A DNA stretch of 29,817 bases from Zetaproteobacteria bacterium (GCA_021545665.1 JAJRTX010000257.1:1-29817); one strand, 5' to 3'; positions 1 through 8,858 are shown, counted from the first letter of the stretch. A program made the numbers and translations. The notes: generated from the letters alone by a model not told the origin.

Positions 1-224
1 AATGCTGCGATCAGGGCGTATCATTTTTTGAACCAGCCATCGAATGACTGAGGGCAAGATGCTACAGCTGCAATAAGGGAAGGTTAAGCGTGAACTGAAT
101 GTGGCCTATGTTTGCGGTAGTGTTTATGAATCATTTGAGCTAACAGTGATATGCGGCACAGCAGTGAACAGGTCGTGGGTTGATAGTGTCTTTTTATCTA
201 TGACACAGGTGCGTGAGGCGCGAA

Positions 225-977
225 ATGGCAAATATTATGAGATTTAAAGAAGGCGACACCCTGATCGGGCAGGGCGAGAAAGATACCATTGCATATTTGA
301 TCAAGTCCGGTTGGGTGGAAGTCCGCCGTAAACAGCATGACGGCGCCACCATGTTCATTACACTTCAGGCGGGTGAAATTATCGGTGAACTTGGTCTTGC
401 AGAATTTTCCCATCATCGGACTGCCACGGTCATTGCGCTGACCGATGGTGAAGTCGAAGTTATTGACCGTGGTGCTTTAATCCGTTTGGTCAATGGGCCG
501 GGGAGTCGTTTAACACCTTTACTGGCCGCCTTGTTTTCCCGTTTACAAGCTCTATTGGTGCAAGAAGACCCTTGTGATCTTGATAGTACGGCTATTTCTT
601 ATGCCAGGCTGGAGGGATTAAATGCTCCCGCCCGGCAGGCATTATGCAATCAACCACGCATTGTGTATCGCCTGCCATGGATTCTTGGTGCATTTAATCC
701 GCCACAGAGCGTGACCGACATGTTCCGTGAACCCAAACATATTGATGTGAAGCTGGCCGGGTGCAGTCAGCTTGTTCGTGAAGAACACATTATCATTGAA
801 ACTTCAGACAATGGCGGTTTGCAATTGCGGATGGCACAACATAGAGACTATTGCGAGTTGGATAATGAGCGCATTGGCTATGGAAATATCGATTCGACTG
901 TTCCGCTTACAAAGGGTAACCACACGCTCACTTTTGGCGATCAGGCCAGCCCTTTCAAATTCAGTCTGCAGATCTGA
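225..977 (+). CDS. Cyclic-nucleotide-binding protein with FHA-like C-terminal domain
   Basis: The product is 250 aa and contains no membrane segment or signal peptide. Residues about 5-90 form a Crp-type cyclic-nucleotide-binding fold. The phosphate-binding cassette is recognisable: Gly-Glu at 54-55 and Arg-Thr-Ala at 65-67, so ligand binding looks possible. There is no helix-turn-helix. Instead residues about 147-249 have the rhythm of an FHA domain, ending in the typical turn-then-TFGD pattern (236-239). The FHA phosphothreonine pocket is degenerate: the usual Gly-Arg is replaced near 154-156 and the Ser-Arg-x-His motif reads Val-Arg-Glu-Glu-His (184-188). ATG 225 is preferred because GAGG lies 6 nt upstream; a GTG at 213 is in frame but lacks such a site. 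Its role is probably second-messenger sensing coupled to protein-protein contact, which is inference. The FHA call is a weak-similarity judgement. Confidence 0.75.
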   Translation: MANIMRFKEGDTLIGQGEKDTIAYLIKSGWVEVRRKQHDGATMFITLQAGEIIGELGLAEFSHHRTATVIALTDGEVEVIDRGALIRLVNGPGSRLTPLLAALFSRLQALLVQEDPCDLDSTAISYARLEGLNAPARQALCNQPRIVYRLPWILGAFNPPQSVTDMFREPKHIDVKLAGCSQLVREEHIIIETSDNGGLQLRMAQHRDYCELDNERIGYGNIDSTVPLTKGNHTLTFGDQASPFKFSLQI

Positions 978-1078
978 TGTAGTTCCCGGAGCTTATTCCG
1001 GCCGCTTTCATAACGTCTTTGAATTAATTATATAAAGCTCTTCATGATCAATGCAGCATTGGCAGTGTGAGGTTCTTA

Positions 1079-1933
1079 ATGGTTGGAATTGGCAAGCTGA
1101 ACAGGCTCAAGGTGGTTAAGGAAGTTGATTTCGGGCTTTATCTTGATGGCGGAGATAAGGGCGAGATTCTTCTGCCTGCCCGTTACGTGCCCAAAAACTG
1201 TGCTGTGGGCGATGAGATTGAGGTGTTCATTTACCGCGATTCGGAAGACCGCATCATTGCTACGACAGAGAAACCCTATGTGATGGTGGGTGGCTTCGCC
1301 TGTCTGAAAGTAGTTTCGGTAAGTCATGCAGGCGCTTTTCTCGATTGGGGGCTGCCAAAGGATTTGCTGGTGCCGTACTCTGAGATGGAACACAAGATGG
1401 AAGCGGATAAACGTTATGTGGTCGGTGTTTATGTTGATGAACACAGCGAGCGTATAGTTGCCTCGGCCAAACTGGATGATTTTCTATACGATGAATCCGA
1501 AGACGAATTTGAAGTAGGCGAAGAGGTTGATCTGTTTGTTGCCAACAAAAGCGATCTTGGTCATAAACTGATCGTCAACGATTCTCATTGGGGCCTGCTA
1601 CATTACAAGGAAGCAATTCGCGACCTCAAACGGGGCGAGAACTTAACCGGCTTTATCAAAAATATCCGCCTGGATGGCAAGATTGATCTCTGCCTGCGCA
1701 TGCTGCCATCAGAAAAAACCGGTGATCTATCCGATATGCTTCTAAAACAGCTAAAAAAAGAGGACGGCTTCATCACCCTGACCGACAAAAGCTCACCGGA
1801 AGAAATCAAAGCTTTGTTCGGCGTCAGCAAGGGCAATTTCAAAAAAGCAGTCGGTGCACTTTACAAAAAACGGATGATTACCATAGAAGAAGGCGGCATC
1901 CGCCTCAATGATGTCTGCTGGAAGAGCCTGTAA
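1079..1933 (+). CDS. cvfB: CvfB/YitL-type S1 RNA-binding protein
   Basis: The product is 284 aa and resembles the CvfB family, whose members carry tandem S1-like RNA-binding folds and a C-terminal winged helix. Here S1-like segments can be placed at about 3-60, 65-130 and 145-210, and a winged-helix segment at about 220-275. It acts in the cytosol, probably binding RNA; CvfB of Staphylococcus affects virulence gene expression, but the molecular role is poorly defined. ATG 1079 is chosen because GAGG is 6 nt upstream and the product then starts like family members; the GTG at 1067 is also open. The TAA stop and the last sense codon lie inside the inverted repeat of a decayed insertion element, so the last residues may differ from the ancestral C-terminus. 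Confidence 0.85.
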   Translation: MVGIGKLNRLKVVKEVDFGLYLDGGDKGEILLPARYVPKNCAVGDEIEVFIYRDSEDRIIATTEKPYVMVGGFACLKVVSVSHAGAFLDWGLPKDLLVPYSEMEHKMEADKRYVVGVYVDEHSERIVASAKLDDFLYDESEDEFEVGEEVDLFVANKSDLGHKLIVNDSHWGLLHYKEAIRDLKRGENLTGFIKNIRLDGKIDLCLRMLPSEKTGDLSDMLLKQLKKEDGFITLTDKSSPEEIKALFGVSKGNFKKAVGALYKKRMITIEEGGIRLNDVCWKSL

Positions 1934-1948
1934 ATCCATCTGTGTGAA
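1928..1948 (+). repeat. Left terminal inverted repeat of the IS256-type remnant
   Basis: This 21-nt repeat starts CTGTAAATCC and ends TGTGTGAA. It matches the reverse complement of 2088-2108 at 17 of 21 positions. Its bases 4-6 are the TAA stop of the cvfB gene. Confidence 0.7.
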
Positions 1949-2087
1949 TTCATTACCTAAAACTTCTCAGGCATCCGATTCGGGAACTCAATCATAAATC
2001 GGTTAAGAGCGGCTTTCCAGTTATGAATTGACATCGTTCATTTCCTGGATACTGATTCAATGGCCAAATATACGACTGTTTGAAATG

Positions 2088-2108
2088 TTTACACAATTGA
2101 ATTTACAG
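2088..2108 (-). repeat. Right terminal inverted repeat of the IS256-type remnant
   Basis: Read on the minus strand, this repeat starts CTGTAAATTC and ends TGTGTAAA. It marks the boundary between the element and the decayed restriction gene that continues at 2109. Confidence 0.7.
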
Positions 2109-2479
2109 CCAATGACTGACTTTTCCTGAGCCTTGCAAACTTACCCCCAACTTGGTCTATGGTTGCGATAAGCAGCCTTCTATCAATGCAGTGTTGTTGG
2201 ATTCACTTAAGAATAATCTACATCAGCTTTGCTGATTGAATATTCAGGAGCATAACACTTGGCCTGCACTGCCCAGATCTCACCACTCTGATATTTGAAA
2301 ACAAGGTCAATGCCACAATCACGTCCCCATTGATCCGGGTATTCATCCCACAACCAGATTTGATCTACCCAAGTTGACCATTCGGGATCTTTGATCAGAA
2401 ACCACTTTACGAAAGGCTCAAACTGTTGCCCTTTGGTGTCAGGATCAAACGAGCTTAATAGCGTTTCGAAAGTTGCCAT
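2109..2479 (-). pseudogene. 5' remnant of a restriction endonuclease/helicase gene (type ISP-like)
   Basis: The first 90 codons (2479 to 2207) are open. They look like the N-terminal nuclease domain of large restriction-helicase proteins: an E at 21, GID with Asp58, and Q-A-K at 72-74, the order expected for a PD-(D/E)XK fold. The family normally continues with SKADVDSFLSES, but here the frame stops after SKADVDYS. The expected continuation is still legible in other frames: FLSESNNTALI at about 2208-2176, then RLLIATIDQVG at about 2170-2140, then AQEKSV at about 2125-2110. At least three frame changes therefore separate the pieces. The gene is cut off exactly where the IS256-type remnant begins; the helicase and methylase parts are gone from this locus. 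No ribosome binding site is obvious. The nuclease-family label is from motif recognition, not alignment. Confidence 0.65.
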
Positions 2480-2580
2480 GCTTTAACTGTAGTTACTCTT
2501 GCATGATTAAACAAATGAACTCGGTCTCAAGTGAGAGTAGTTAACATCACCAAAGCTGCGTATTCGGGACTTGCTCCATG

Positions 2581-2613
2581 AAAAAAAACAGACAGGTTAA
2601 AACCCGCCTGTTT
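2581..2613 (-). terminator. Intrinsic terminator after the truB-cyclophilin operon
   Basis: On the minus strand a 13-bp stem (AAACAGGCGGGTT with AACCTGTCTGTTT, two G-U pairs, 2-nt loop) is followed directly by a run of U residues. It starts 20 nt downstream of the last cyclophilin gene and closes the leftward operon. Confidence 0.85.
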
Positions 2614-2633
2614 AATTCCGTTTATCGTACTAT

Positions 2634-3110
2634 TTACGGCAGCACGGACACCTTATTCATTATGTCGCCCTGCTTAATCTGATCAACAACTTCCATACCT
2701 TCGATTACCTGCCCGAAAATAGTATACTGCCCATCTAGGTGCGGCTGCGAGCCAAAGCAGATATAAAACTGACTGCCGGCGGAATCCGGGTTCTGACTTC
2801 GCGCCATGGCGACAGTGCCGCGTTCATGCTTGCGTTCATTAAATTCAGCTTTCACCTGATAACCGGGGCCGCCCATGCCATTGCCATCCGGACATCCACC
2901 CTGTGCCATGAAGTCGGGAATGACGCGATGGAATTCTAAACCGTCATAGTAAGTATTATCAGCCAACGCCTTGAAATTGGCTACAGTGTTTGGTGCAGAA
3001 TCCGCATAAAGTTCAATCAGAATGGCGCCTTTGTCAGTTTCAATGCTGATATGATTGCCTTCAGGGACACCTTCATCACCCGCCTGTGGTGCATTTGTAA
3101 ATAAACCCAT
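2634..3110 (-). CDS. Cytoplasmic cyclophilin-type peptidyl-prolyl cis-trans isomerase
   Basis: The product is 158 aa with no signal peptide, so it is predicted to be a cytosolic proline isomerase that assists folding. The cyclophilin core begins near residue 19. The active-site segment FHRVIPDFMAQGG (about 60-72) keeps the Arg, Phe, Met and Gln that line the proline pocket, and GSQFYICF (about 111-118) and LDGQYTIFG (about 124-132) follow as in bacterial family members. The tryptophan that gives eukaryotic cyclophilins cyclosporin binding is replaced by His. AGGAG lies just upstream of the ATG. It is the last gene of the operon; the secreted paralogue precedes it after a 27-nt gap. The two proteins share the same start of the mature region (APxxGD), which suggests a tandem duplication. 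Confidence 0.92.
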   Translation of the reverse strand: MGLFTNAPQAGDEGVPEGNHISIETDKGAILIELYADSAPNTVANFKALADNTYYDGLEFHRVIPDFMAQGGCPDGNGMGGPGYQVKAEFNERKHERGTVAMARSQNPDSAGSQFYICFGSQPHLDGQYTIFGQVIEGMEVVDQIKQGDIMNKVSVLP

Positions 3111-3137
3111 TGTACTCTCCTTTGTATGACTGTGTGC

Positions 3138-3731
3138 TTACGGCAAAACGGTAAGTTTTTTCATCACTGTGCCCGGCTTGATCTTGTCGAGCACGTCCAA
3201 GCCTTCAGTAACCTGCCCGAAAACCGTGTATTGCCCATCCAGCGACGGGTATGGAACAAAACAGATAAAGAACTGGCTGCCAGCAGAATCGGGATCATGG
3301 GTGCGAGCCATGGATAAAGTACCGCGCACATGTTTGCGATTGTTAAATTCTGCTTTGATAGTGTAACCGGGGCCGCCACGACCGGTTCCGGTCGGGTCAC
3401 CGCCCTGAGCCATGAAATTAGAGATGACACGATGAAAAATCAGACCGTCATAATAACCTGTTGCAATCAGCGCCTTGAAACTGGCTACATGATTGGGAGC
3501 GACATCCGGATAAAGCTTGATCAATATTTCACCATGTTCGGTTTCAATCTTGACATGATTGCCCGCAGGCACTGATTTATCACCCGGTTTGGGCGCAGTA
3601 GAGAAAGGTGTGTATTTGTTATCACGGGTTGCGGAGTCAGGGTTGGCGGCTACTGGCTGAATTGAGAGAAACAATAGCGCCATAGCCATAAAAATAGTGG
3701 TCGTGAATGTTGTGTGTTTTTGAACGGTCAT
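3138..3731 (-). CDS. Secreted cyclophilin-type peptidyl-prolyl cis-trans isomerase (PpiA-like)
   Basis: The product is 197 aa. Residues 1-29 form a Sec signal peptide (Lys near the start, hydrophobic stretch about 12-24, likely cut after ANA-like PVAA), so the enzyme should act in the periplasm. The cyclophilin domain spans about 58-197, with FHRVISNFMAQGGDP near 99-113 and GSQFFICF and LDGQYTVFG further on; the catalytic Arg, Phe, Met and Gln are kept. The ATG overlaps the truB stop as ATGA, so translation is probably coupled to truB. It is paralogous to the cytosolic cyclophilin that follows, giving one copy for each compartment from one transcript. Presence of the gene behind truB is positional only; no functional tie to pseudouridylation is known to me. 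Confidence 0.92.
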   Translation of the reverse strand: MTVQKHTTFTTTIFMAMALLFLSIQPVAANPDSATRDNKYTPFSTAPKPGDKSVPAGNHVKIETEHGEILIKLYPDVAPNHVASFKALIATGYYDGLIFHRVISNFMAQGGDPTGTGRGGPGYTIKAEFNNRKHVRGTLSMARTHDPDSAGSQFFICFVPYPSLDGQYTVFGQVTEGLDVLDKIKPGTVMKKLTVLP

Positions 3732-4675
3732 GAAAACATCTCCTGAGCTGTTGGTAAAATTCGCGCCGGGTGCAAAACCATCCGCCGCATACCCGGCTTC
3801 AAGTCACCTGTACCCAGCAACTTCTGATTGGCAAATACTGCCACACGCTCACAGCTTTCGTCAGTGTGCAATTTTTGAGCTTCCAGCTGAATTCTTTGCC
3901 CATGCACAAAGCGTCTGGCCTCATCACTGGTCAATTCCTGTCTAGGAAAATTACGCAGCCACTGAGTCAGAGGCAATACGCATTCCTGCCTATTTTCTGC
4001 CAGGTTTTTAAAGCTAACCATCATGGCCTCTGGCCATCCCCCTGATGACAAACGGCGTAATGCGGTAACGCAACCGCCAAGATCAAGCTTTTCACCGATA
4101 TCACGTGCCAGAGAGCGAATATAAGTTCCCTTGGAACAGCGCACTTCAAGGCTGGCAACTGGAAAATTGAAGTCGAGTAGTTTTATATCAAAAACCGTGA
4201 TTAAACGCGGTGGAATCTCAACTTTCTCACCCTTGCGAACCAAAACATGTGCACGTTTACCATCCAGACGAATGGCTGAATAAGCTGGCGGCACCTGTAG
4301 CTGCTCGCCTCCAAATCCAGCCATCACCTGCTGAAACTCGTTCTTAGTGATACAACCGTCAAAGTATTCCAGCATCTCACCTTCACAGTCCAGTGTTTCG
4401 GTCTGATAACTCAGGTCAAGGGTTAACCGATATACTTTTTCAGCATTCAGACCCAACTCGGCAAAACGCGTTGCCTCACCCAGCAATATCGGCAACATGC
4501 CAGTGGCTAAAGGGTCCAGCGTGCCGCCATGGCCTGCCTTGATGCGCTTTTGATCCGGCATGGAAAACAATCGTATGATTTTATTAACAGCCTGCCGTGA
4601 TGTCCAACCTTCAGGTTTGTCTAGAAAAATAATACCGGAAATATTGGGGGATACTGCTTGCGGGTCATTAGCCAA
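3728..4675 (-). CDS. truB: tRNA pseudouridine-55 synthase TruB
   Basis: TruB converts U55 to pseudouridine in the T-loop of tRNAs in the cytosol and also helps tRNA folding. The product is 315 aa, the normal size. The catalytic motif GHGGTLDPLATG lies at 48-59 with the catalytic Asp at 54. The N-terminal FLDKPEGWTS and the later VRCSKGTYIRSLARDIG segment are typical TruB signatures, and the C-terminus after about 240 is a PUA-like domain. The start overlaps the 3' end of the upstream DHH gene by 8 nt and its stop overlaps the next start as ATGA. Position downstream of rbfA and the DHH gene in a nusA-infB operon is conserved in many bacteria. Confidence 0.96.
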   Translation of the reverse strand: MANDPQAVSPNISGIIFLDKPEGWTSRQAVNKIIRLFSMPDQKRIKAGHGGTLDPLATGMLPILLGEATRFAELGLNAEKVYRLTLDLSYQTETLDCEGEMLEYFDGCITKNEFQQVMAGFGGEQLQVPPAYSAIRLDGKRAHVLVRKGEKVEIPPRLITVFDIKLLDFNFPVASLEVRCSKGTYIRSLARDIGEKLDLGGCVTALRRLSSGGWPEAMMVSFKNLAENRQECVLPLTQWLRNFPRQELTSDEARRFVHGQRIQLEAQKLHTDESCERVAVFANQKLLGTGDLKPGMRRMVLHPARILPTAQEMFS

Positions 4676-5654
4676 GAATCTGACTGACCTCTTGCCTTAC
4701 GATGGCCCGAACCTCGTCAAAAGATCCATGCATCACACAGCCTGCTGCATGTTTATGCCCACCGCCACCAAGTCTATTCGCCAAAGCTCCAACATTGGCC
4801 GTAGTTTTAGCACGGAAATTTACTTTCCAGTGATCTTCCAACTCATGACACCGTATCAGAACCGCGACTTCAACTCCGCCAATGCTGCGGGCATAGTCAA
4901 TCAATCCTTCAGTATCCTCAACATTTGCTCCGGTTTCTTCATACATTCCATGGCTAACGTAAATCCAGGCTGAACGTCCGTTATTATGCATTTCCAATGT
5001 CTCAAGACATGCCGTATGAATTTTCATTCCAGCCAGTGACCTGCTTTCATAGACAGCGACACAGATTGGCCAGGGTTGTGCTCCTGCATCAATAAGATCA
5101 GCAGCCAACCGGTAAATATTAGCGGATGCACTGCTCAGACGAAAGCTGGCAGTATCGGTGAGTATGGCTGTATAAATGGCGCTGGCTATATCGGCAGTAA
5201 GTATCACTTCCATGGCCAGCAGTAAATCGGAAACCATTGCTCCGGTAGCACAATAACGTGCATCTATAACATTGATATCACCAAACTGTTTGTTGCTGAC
5301 ATGGTGGTCTATATTGACCAAAATTGTCTTATTTTGAATGGTCTGCGGCATACCCAGTCTTTTATAAGAGCCACAATCCAGACTGATAATCAAATCAGGA
5401 CTATCCTGGCAGGATGACCAGTCATACTTCTGTACCTGTTCAGCATGGGTTAGAAAAGTATAGATACGAGGGACGCCATCACGATTTCGAATGGAAACCT
5501 GTTTTCCCTTGCTGGCAAGAGCTTCATATAATGCCAACTGCGAACCGATACCATCACCGTCAGGATTACAATGTGTTATCAATACGATAGTATCAGCTTG
5601 TTCAATTGCTTCTTTAACAGGTTGCCAGTCAACATCAGGAAATAATTGTTTCAT
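4668..5654 (-). CDS. nrnA: DHH-family bifunctional oligoribonuclease/PAP phosphatase NrnA-like
   Basis: The product is 328 aa with a DHH domain (about 20-170) and a C-terminal DHHA1 domain (about 230-328). Metal ligands are visible: NPDGDGIGS (30-38), Asp93 in SLDCG, the DHH triplet at 116-118 and a later Asp in LTDTASF. The substrate-binding glycine motif GGGGHKHAAG is at 296-305. NrnA enzymes degrade 2-5 nt RNA oligomers and dephosphorylate pAp in the cytosol. This cluster position, between rbfA and truB, is where NrnA-type genes are often found. The ATG overlaps the rbfA stop as ATGA. The family also includes RecJ-like and c-di-AMP phosphodiesterases; the short length without RecJ OB extension or membrane-linked GdpP domains favours NrnA. 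Confidence 0.88.
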   Translation of the reverse strand: MKQLFPDVDWQPVKEAIEQADTIVLITHCNPDGDGIGSQLALYEALASKGKQVSIRNRDGVPRIYTFLTHAEQVQKYDWSSCQDSPDLIISLDCGSYKRLGMPQTIQNKTILVNIDHHVSNKQFGDINVIDARYCATGAMVSDLLLAMEVILTADIASAIYTAILTDTASFRLSSASANIYRLAADLIDAGAQPWPICVAVYESRSLAGMKIHTACLETLEMHNNGRSAWIYVSHGMYEETGANVEDTEGLIDYARSIGGVEVAVLIRCHELEDHWKVNFRAKTTANVGALANRLGGGGHKHAAGCVMHGSFDEVRAIVRQEVSQILG

Positions 5655-5995
5655 GGACGTTCCAGGTTTCTTAACATCTGCAACACATCACCGCTCTTTT
5701 CAAAAGCTTCATCCCAGCGAAAACGCAGTTTGGGTAAGCGCCGTTTGGCCAGAGCCTTGCGAAGTTCATGTTCAAAGTGTGGTGTCATGCGCTCAAGTGC
5801 CTGCATGCATGCCTTTCTATCACATTCTCCAGTATGATACACCCAAACTGTAATGGACTGCCGTCCTGATCTTTCAACATGTGTAATGCTGGCACCGGTA
5901 AAACGCGGGTCTGCCACATCGCGTAACAGCAATGTCGAAAGCAAGCGTTGAATATCAGTCTGTAATCGACGCTGACTAGCTGAGGCCCCTTTCAT
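5651..5995 (-). CDS. rbfA: Ribosome-binding factor A
   Basis: RbfA binds the 30S subunit near the 5' end of 16S rRNA and assists late maturation and cold adaptation. The product is 114 aa, a standard length, with a single KH-like fold. Family marks are RRLQTDIQRLLSTLL near the N-terminus, the ADPRFTGASIT strand (about 28-38), and PKLRFRWDEAFEKSGDVLQML towards the C-terminus. It begins only 4 nt after the infB stop and ends overlapping the next gene as ATGA, so it is translationally coupled on both sides. Confidence 0.94.
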   Translation of the reverse strand: MKGASASQRRLQTDIQRLLSTLLLRDVADPRFTGASITHVERSGRQSITVWVYHTGECDRKACMQALERMTPHFEHELRKALAKRRLPKLRFRWDEAFEKSGDVLQMLRNLERP

Positions 5996-5999
5996 ATCG

Positions 6000-8855
6000 C
6001 TACAGCGTTGCCGCTACTTCCTCAATAATATAAAACTCGAATCTGTCCCCGACTTTAATATCGTTGTATTTTTCTACACTCATACCGCATTCGTAACCTG
6101 ATTTAACTTCTTTGACATCATCCTTGAATCGCCGAAGTGAGGATAAAACACCATCATAAATCAATACACTTTCGCGCAGTACACGTACATTCGATCCACG
6201 TTTGACAAACCCGTCGATGACATAACAACCGGCAATTGCACCGATTTTAGGCGCATTGAAGACCTCACGCACTTCCGCTTCACCTGTGACTTTCTCAACC
6301 TTATCAGGTGTAAGAACACCCGCCATGGCATCCTTAACTTCATCAATCGCTTCATAAATTATCTTATAAAAACGTACATCTACACCTTCAACTTCAGCTA
6401 GTTTCTTAGCCTTGGTCTCAGGTCGGACATTAAAGCCAATGACAATAGAATTGGAGGCGGAAGCAAGCATAATATCCGATTCGGTAATGCCGCCGATAGC
6501 CTTATGAACAACTTTGACCTTGACCTCATCAGTTCCAACTTTGGCCAGCGATTCGGCCAACGCCTCAACTGAGCCAGTCACATCACCCTTGATCAGCACC
6601 GGCACTTCCTTAATGCCGCTCTGCATATTAGCAAATAACTCATCAAGGCTGGCGCGTTTCTTGGCCGCCGCACCCATTTCACGCTCTCTATCTTTACGAT
6701 AGCGAACAATCTCACGTGCCTGCTTCTCATTCTCTACTGCATAAATTTCCTGTCCGGCTTCCGGCGCGGCATCCAATCCAAGTAGCTCGAAAGGAATCGA
6801 TGGGCCAGCAGTACGATGCTGTACAGAATTCTCATCCACAATGGCACGCAGACGCCCTGTTACTGATCCGACAACAATAGTATCACCCTGTTTGAATGTG
6901 CCATTTTTCACCAGCACAGTAGCGACAGGGCCACGACCACGGTCGAGGCGCGATTCTACCACGATACCTTTACCACGACGTTTTGGATTTGCTTTTAATT
7001 CAAGAATCTCAGTCTGTAGCGCAAGCATCTCAAGTAAATCATCGAGACCTTCACCTGTTTGAGCAGAAACGGGAACAAAAATGGTATCTCCGCCCCAGTC
7101 TTCAGGCACCACTTCATGCTCGGCCAGCTGGCGCTTAACCATTTCCGGATCTGCCCCTTCTTTATCCATTTTATTAACTGCAACAATCATCGGAACACCA
7201 GCAGCACGGGCGTGGTGCAAGGCCTCAACAGTCTGTGGCATCACACCATCATCCGCAGCAACAACCAGCACAGCCACATCTGTCAGGCTTGCTCCACGTG
7301 CACGCAGGCCGGTAAATGCCTCATGGCCCGGAGTATCAACAAAGACCACGCGTTCACCAGTTTCCAGCTTAACCATATAGGCACCTATATGCTGAGTAAT
7401 ACCACCTGCTTCACCATCAGCAACATGCGCCTTGCGCAATGCATCAAGTATAGATGTTTTGCCATGATCGACATGGCCCATGACCACCACCACCGGTGGA
7501 CGTGGTTGCAAATCATCTTCATTATCTTCAGTCACATCTTCAATCAACACATCTTCAACAGATGAAGCATTAATCACTTTTGCTTTATGCCCGAACTCTT
7601 CAACAATAAGGATAGCAGTATCTGCATCAATACTTTCATTCACTGTAGTCATAATCCCCATTTCAAACAGTTTTTTGACAACTTCAGAACTTTTGATAGC
7701 CATGCGACTGGCAAATTCAGAGACCAAAATGGGATCGGTCACCTCAACAGTACGAACAACAAATGCCTCATCATCTTTGGTAATAATATTATCACGCTTG
7801 CGGCTACCTCGTGCAAGGCGAGCCATACGCTCTTCCTGCTGTGGAGTAAGCACCACATTTCGCTTTTCTGAATACGAGCGTCGGGCAGCCTTTTCAGCTG
7901 GAGAAAGGCGGCGCTGCGGTCTTGCTCCGGCTGGCCCTCGCCTGCGTTGAACTCCGGCTGGCGGTGGTGAACCAGGTTGTGGTGCTACAGCAACAGATGG
8001 AGCACGACGTGGAGTCTGGTACCCTGCCCCTCCAGCGGGACGAGTTGGCCGCGAATTCCTTCGCTGCTTAGCCAAATCATCACTGATCTTCTTCTCAATT
8101 TCTTTCACTGAAGAACGTGGTGCTTTGGCGGCGGCAATCTGTGCAGGAGACAATCCCCGGCGAATCGTCGTACGCGGCCCTTTATGTGTAGTACGAGCCG
8201 GTTTATTACCCGGAGGTTGGGCTGATCTGTTAGCCTGTGTCTGAACTGACCGGCCTGGAGTCCGCGCCGCAGAACGACTGTTCATCTGGGGTTTTGTGGC
8301 TGGGTTTGTCGGTGCAGTACGTTCTGTAGCTGCCGGTTCCGTACGTTTAACTGTTGCAGCAGCAGTTGTTGTTGAAACTGTTGGTAACGTTTTTGAAGAA
8401 ATTGTCTTCGTTTCAGGTTTCTTTAGTGCCTGTTGTTTTTTATTTTCCATGGCTGCAGCAGCTCGCTGTGCCGGTGTGGCAGTTGCAACCTTGGCGCTCG
8501 TTCCGGGAGCTGAAACAACTACTTTTTCCGCAGCCTTAACCTGTGGTTTTCCTGGAGCTGCATGACGACGACGAACAGCAACTTCCACCGTGCGCCCCCT
8601 TCCCTCAACACGTGCTCCTCCGCGAGACTGGCCTGCCAGCATAGGGCGATTCAGAGTAAGCGTTTTACCTCCACCAACCTTGCCTGCGTCAGGTTTAGCT
8701 GCCGCTTTTGCCGCCGCTCGAATTTTATCCTGATCATCTGAATCCAGCATACTGGTCGGACCACTAACCATCACGCTGCACTGAACAGCAAGACGCTGTA
8801 TTTCTGCCGCCTCTACGCCGAGTTCTTTTGCCAAGTCTAGGATGCGCTTTGTCAT
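6000..8855 (-). CDS. infB: Translation initiation factor IF-2
   Basis: IF-2 is the GTPase that places fMet-tRNA on the 30S subunit and promotes 50S joining. The product is 951 aa. Residues 1-50 form the IF2 N-terminal domain; about 50-350 is a low-complexity Ala/Pro/Thr/Arg-rich linker; a second IF2_N-like segment (about 375-425) precedes the G domain. G motifs are intact: GHVDHGKT 460-467, DTPGHE 507-512, NKMD 561-564. Domains II, III and the C-terminal fMet-tRNA-binding part follow to the end. The ATG lies 3 nt after the upstream stop, with a modest AGGG site. The order nusA-ylxR-infB-rbfA is conserved widely. Confidence 0.97.
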   Translation of the reverse strand: MTKRILDLAKELGVEAAEIQRLAVQCSVMVSGPTSMLDSDDQDKIRAAAKAAAKPDAGKVGGGKTLTLNRPMLAGQSRGGARVEGRGRTVEVAVRRRHAAPGKPQVKAAEKVVVSAPGTSAKVATATPAQRAAAAMENKKQQALKKPETKTISSKTLPTVSTTTAAATVKRTEPAATERTAPTNPATKPQMNSRSAARTPGRSVQTQANRSAQPPGNKPARTTHKGPRTTIRRGLSPAQIAAAKAPRSSVKEIEKKISDDLAKQRRNSRPTRPAGGAGYQTPRRAPSVAVAPQPGSPPPAGVQRRRGPAGARPQRRLSPAEKAARRSYSEKRNVVLTPQQEERMARLARGSRKRDNIITKDDEAFVVRTVEVTDPILVSEFASRMAIKSSEVVKKLFEMGIMTTVNESIDADTAILIVEEFGHKAKVINASSVEDVLIEDVTEDNEDDLQPRPPVVVVMGHVDHGKTSILDALRKAHVADGEAGGITQHIGAYMVKLETGERVVFVDTPGHEAFTGLRARGASLTDVAVLVVAADDGVMPQTVEALHHARAAGVPMIVAVNKMDKEGADPEMVKRQLAEHEVVPEDWGGDTIFVPVSAQTGEGLDDLLEMLALQTEILELKANPKRRGKGIVVESRLDRGRGPVATVLVKNGTFKQGDTIVVGSVTGRLRAIVDENSVQHRTAGPSIPFELLGLDAAPEAGQEIYAVENEKQAREIVRYRKDREREMGAAAKKRASLDELFANMQSGIKEVPVLIKGDVTGSVEALAESLAKVGTDEVKVKVVHKAIGGITESDIMLASASNSIVIGFNVRPETKAKKLAEVEGVDVRFYKIIYEAIDEVKDAMAGVLTPDKVEKVTGEAEVREVFNAPKIGAIAGCYVIDGFVKRGSNVRVLRESVLIYDGVLSSLRRFKDDVKEVKSGYECGMSVEKYNDIKVGDRFEFYIIEEVAATL

Positions 8856-8858
8856 GTT

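Larger units (their letters stand above)
1928..2108 (-). mobile_element. Internally deleted IS256-family element (remnant, MITE-like)
   Basis: A 181-bp segment is bounded by imperfect inverted repeats. Both ends begin CTGTAAAT when read inwards, and 17 of 21 positions agree. Between them, on the minus strand (about 2073-1957), is the translated C-terminus of an IS256-type transposase, recognisable by the pattern NWKAALNRFMIEFP followed by a TAG stop. A TGA (2038-2040) replaces the tryptophan expected after Arg-Lys and before Thr. Only about 40 C-terminal residues remain; the catalytic DDE core is absent, so the element cannot move by itself. I see no target duplication in the flanks, as expected for an old insertion. 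The family assignment rests on my recognition of the transposase tail and of the TGTGTAAA-type ends. Confidence 0.72.

Noticed and set aside
1..51. A short open stretch on the plus strand ending in TGA at 49-51, possibly the C-terminus of a gene cut by the window edge.
   Set aside because: Only 16 codons are visible, another frame is equally open, and no family motif can be recognised.
7059..7565. A 168-codon open frame on the plus strand inside infB.
   Set aside because: It is antisense to the G-domain of IF-2, whose conserved protein sequence explains the base composition; no start signal is seen.
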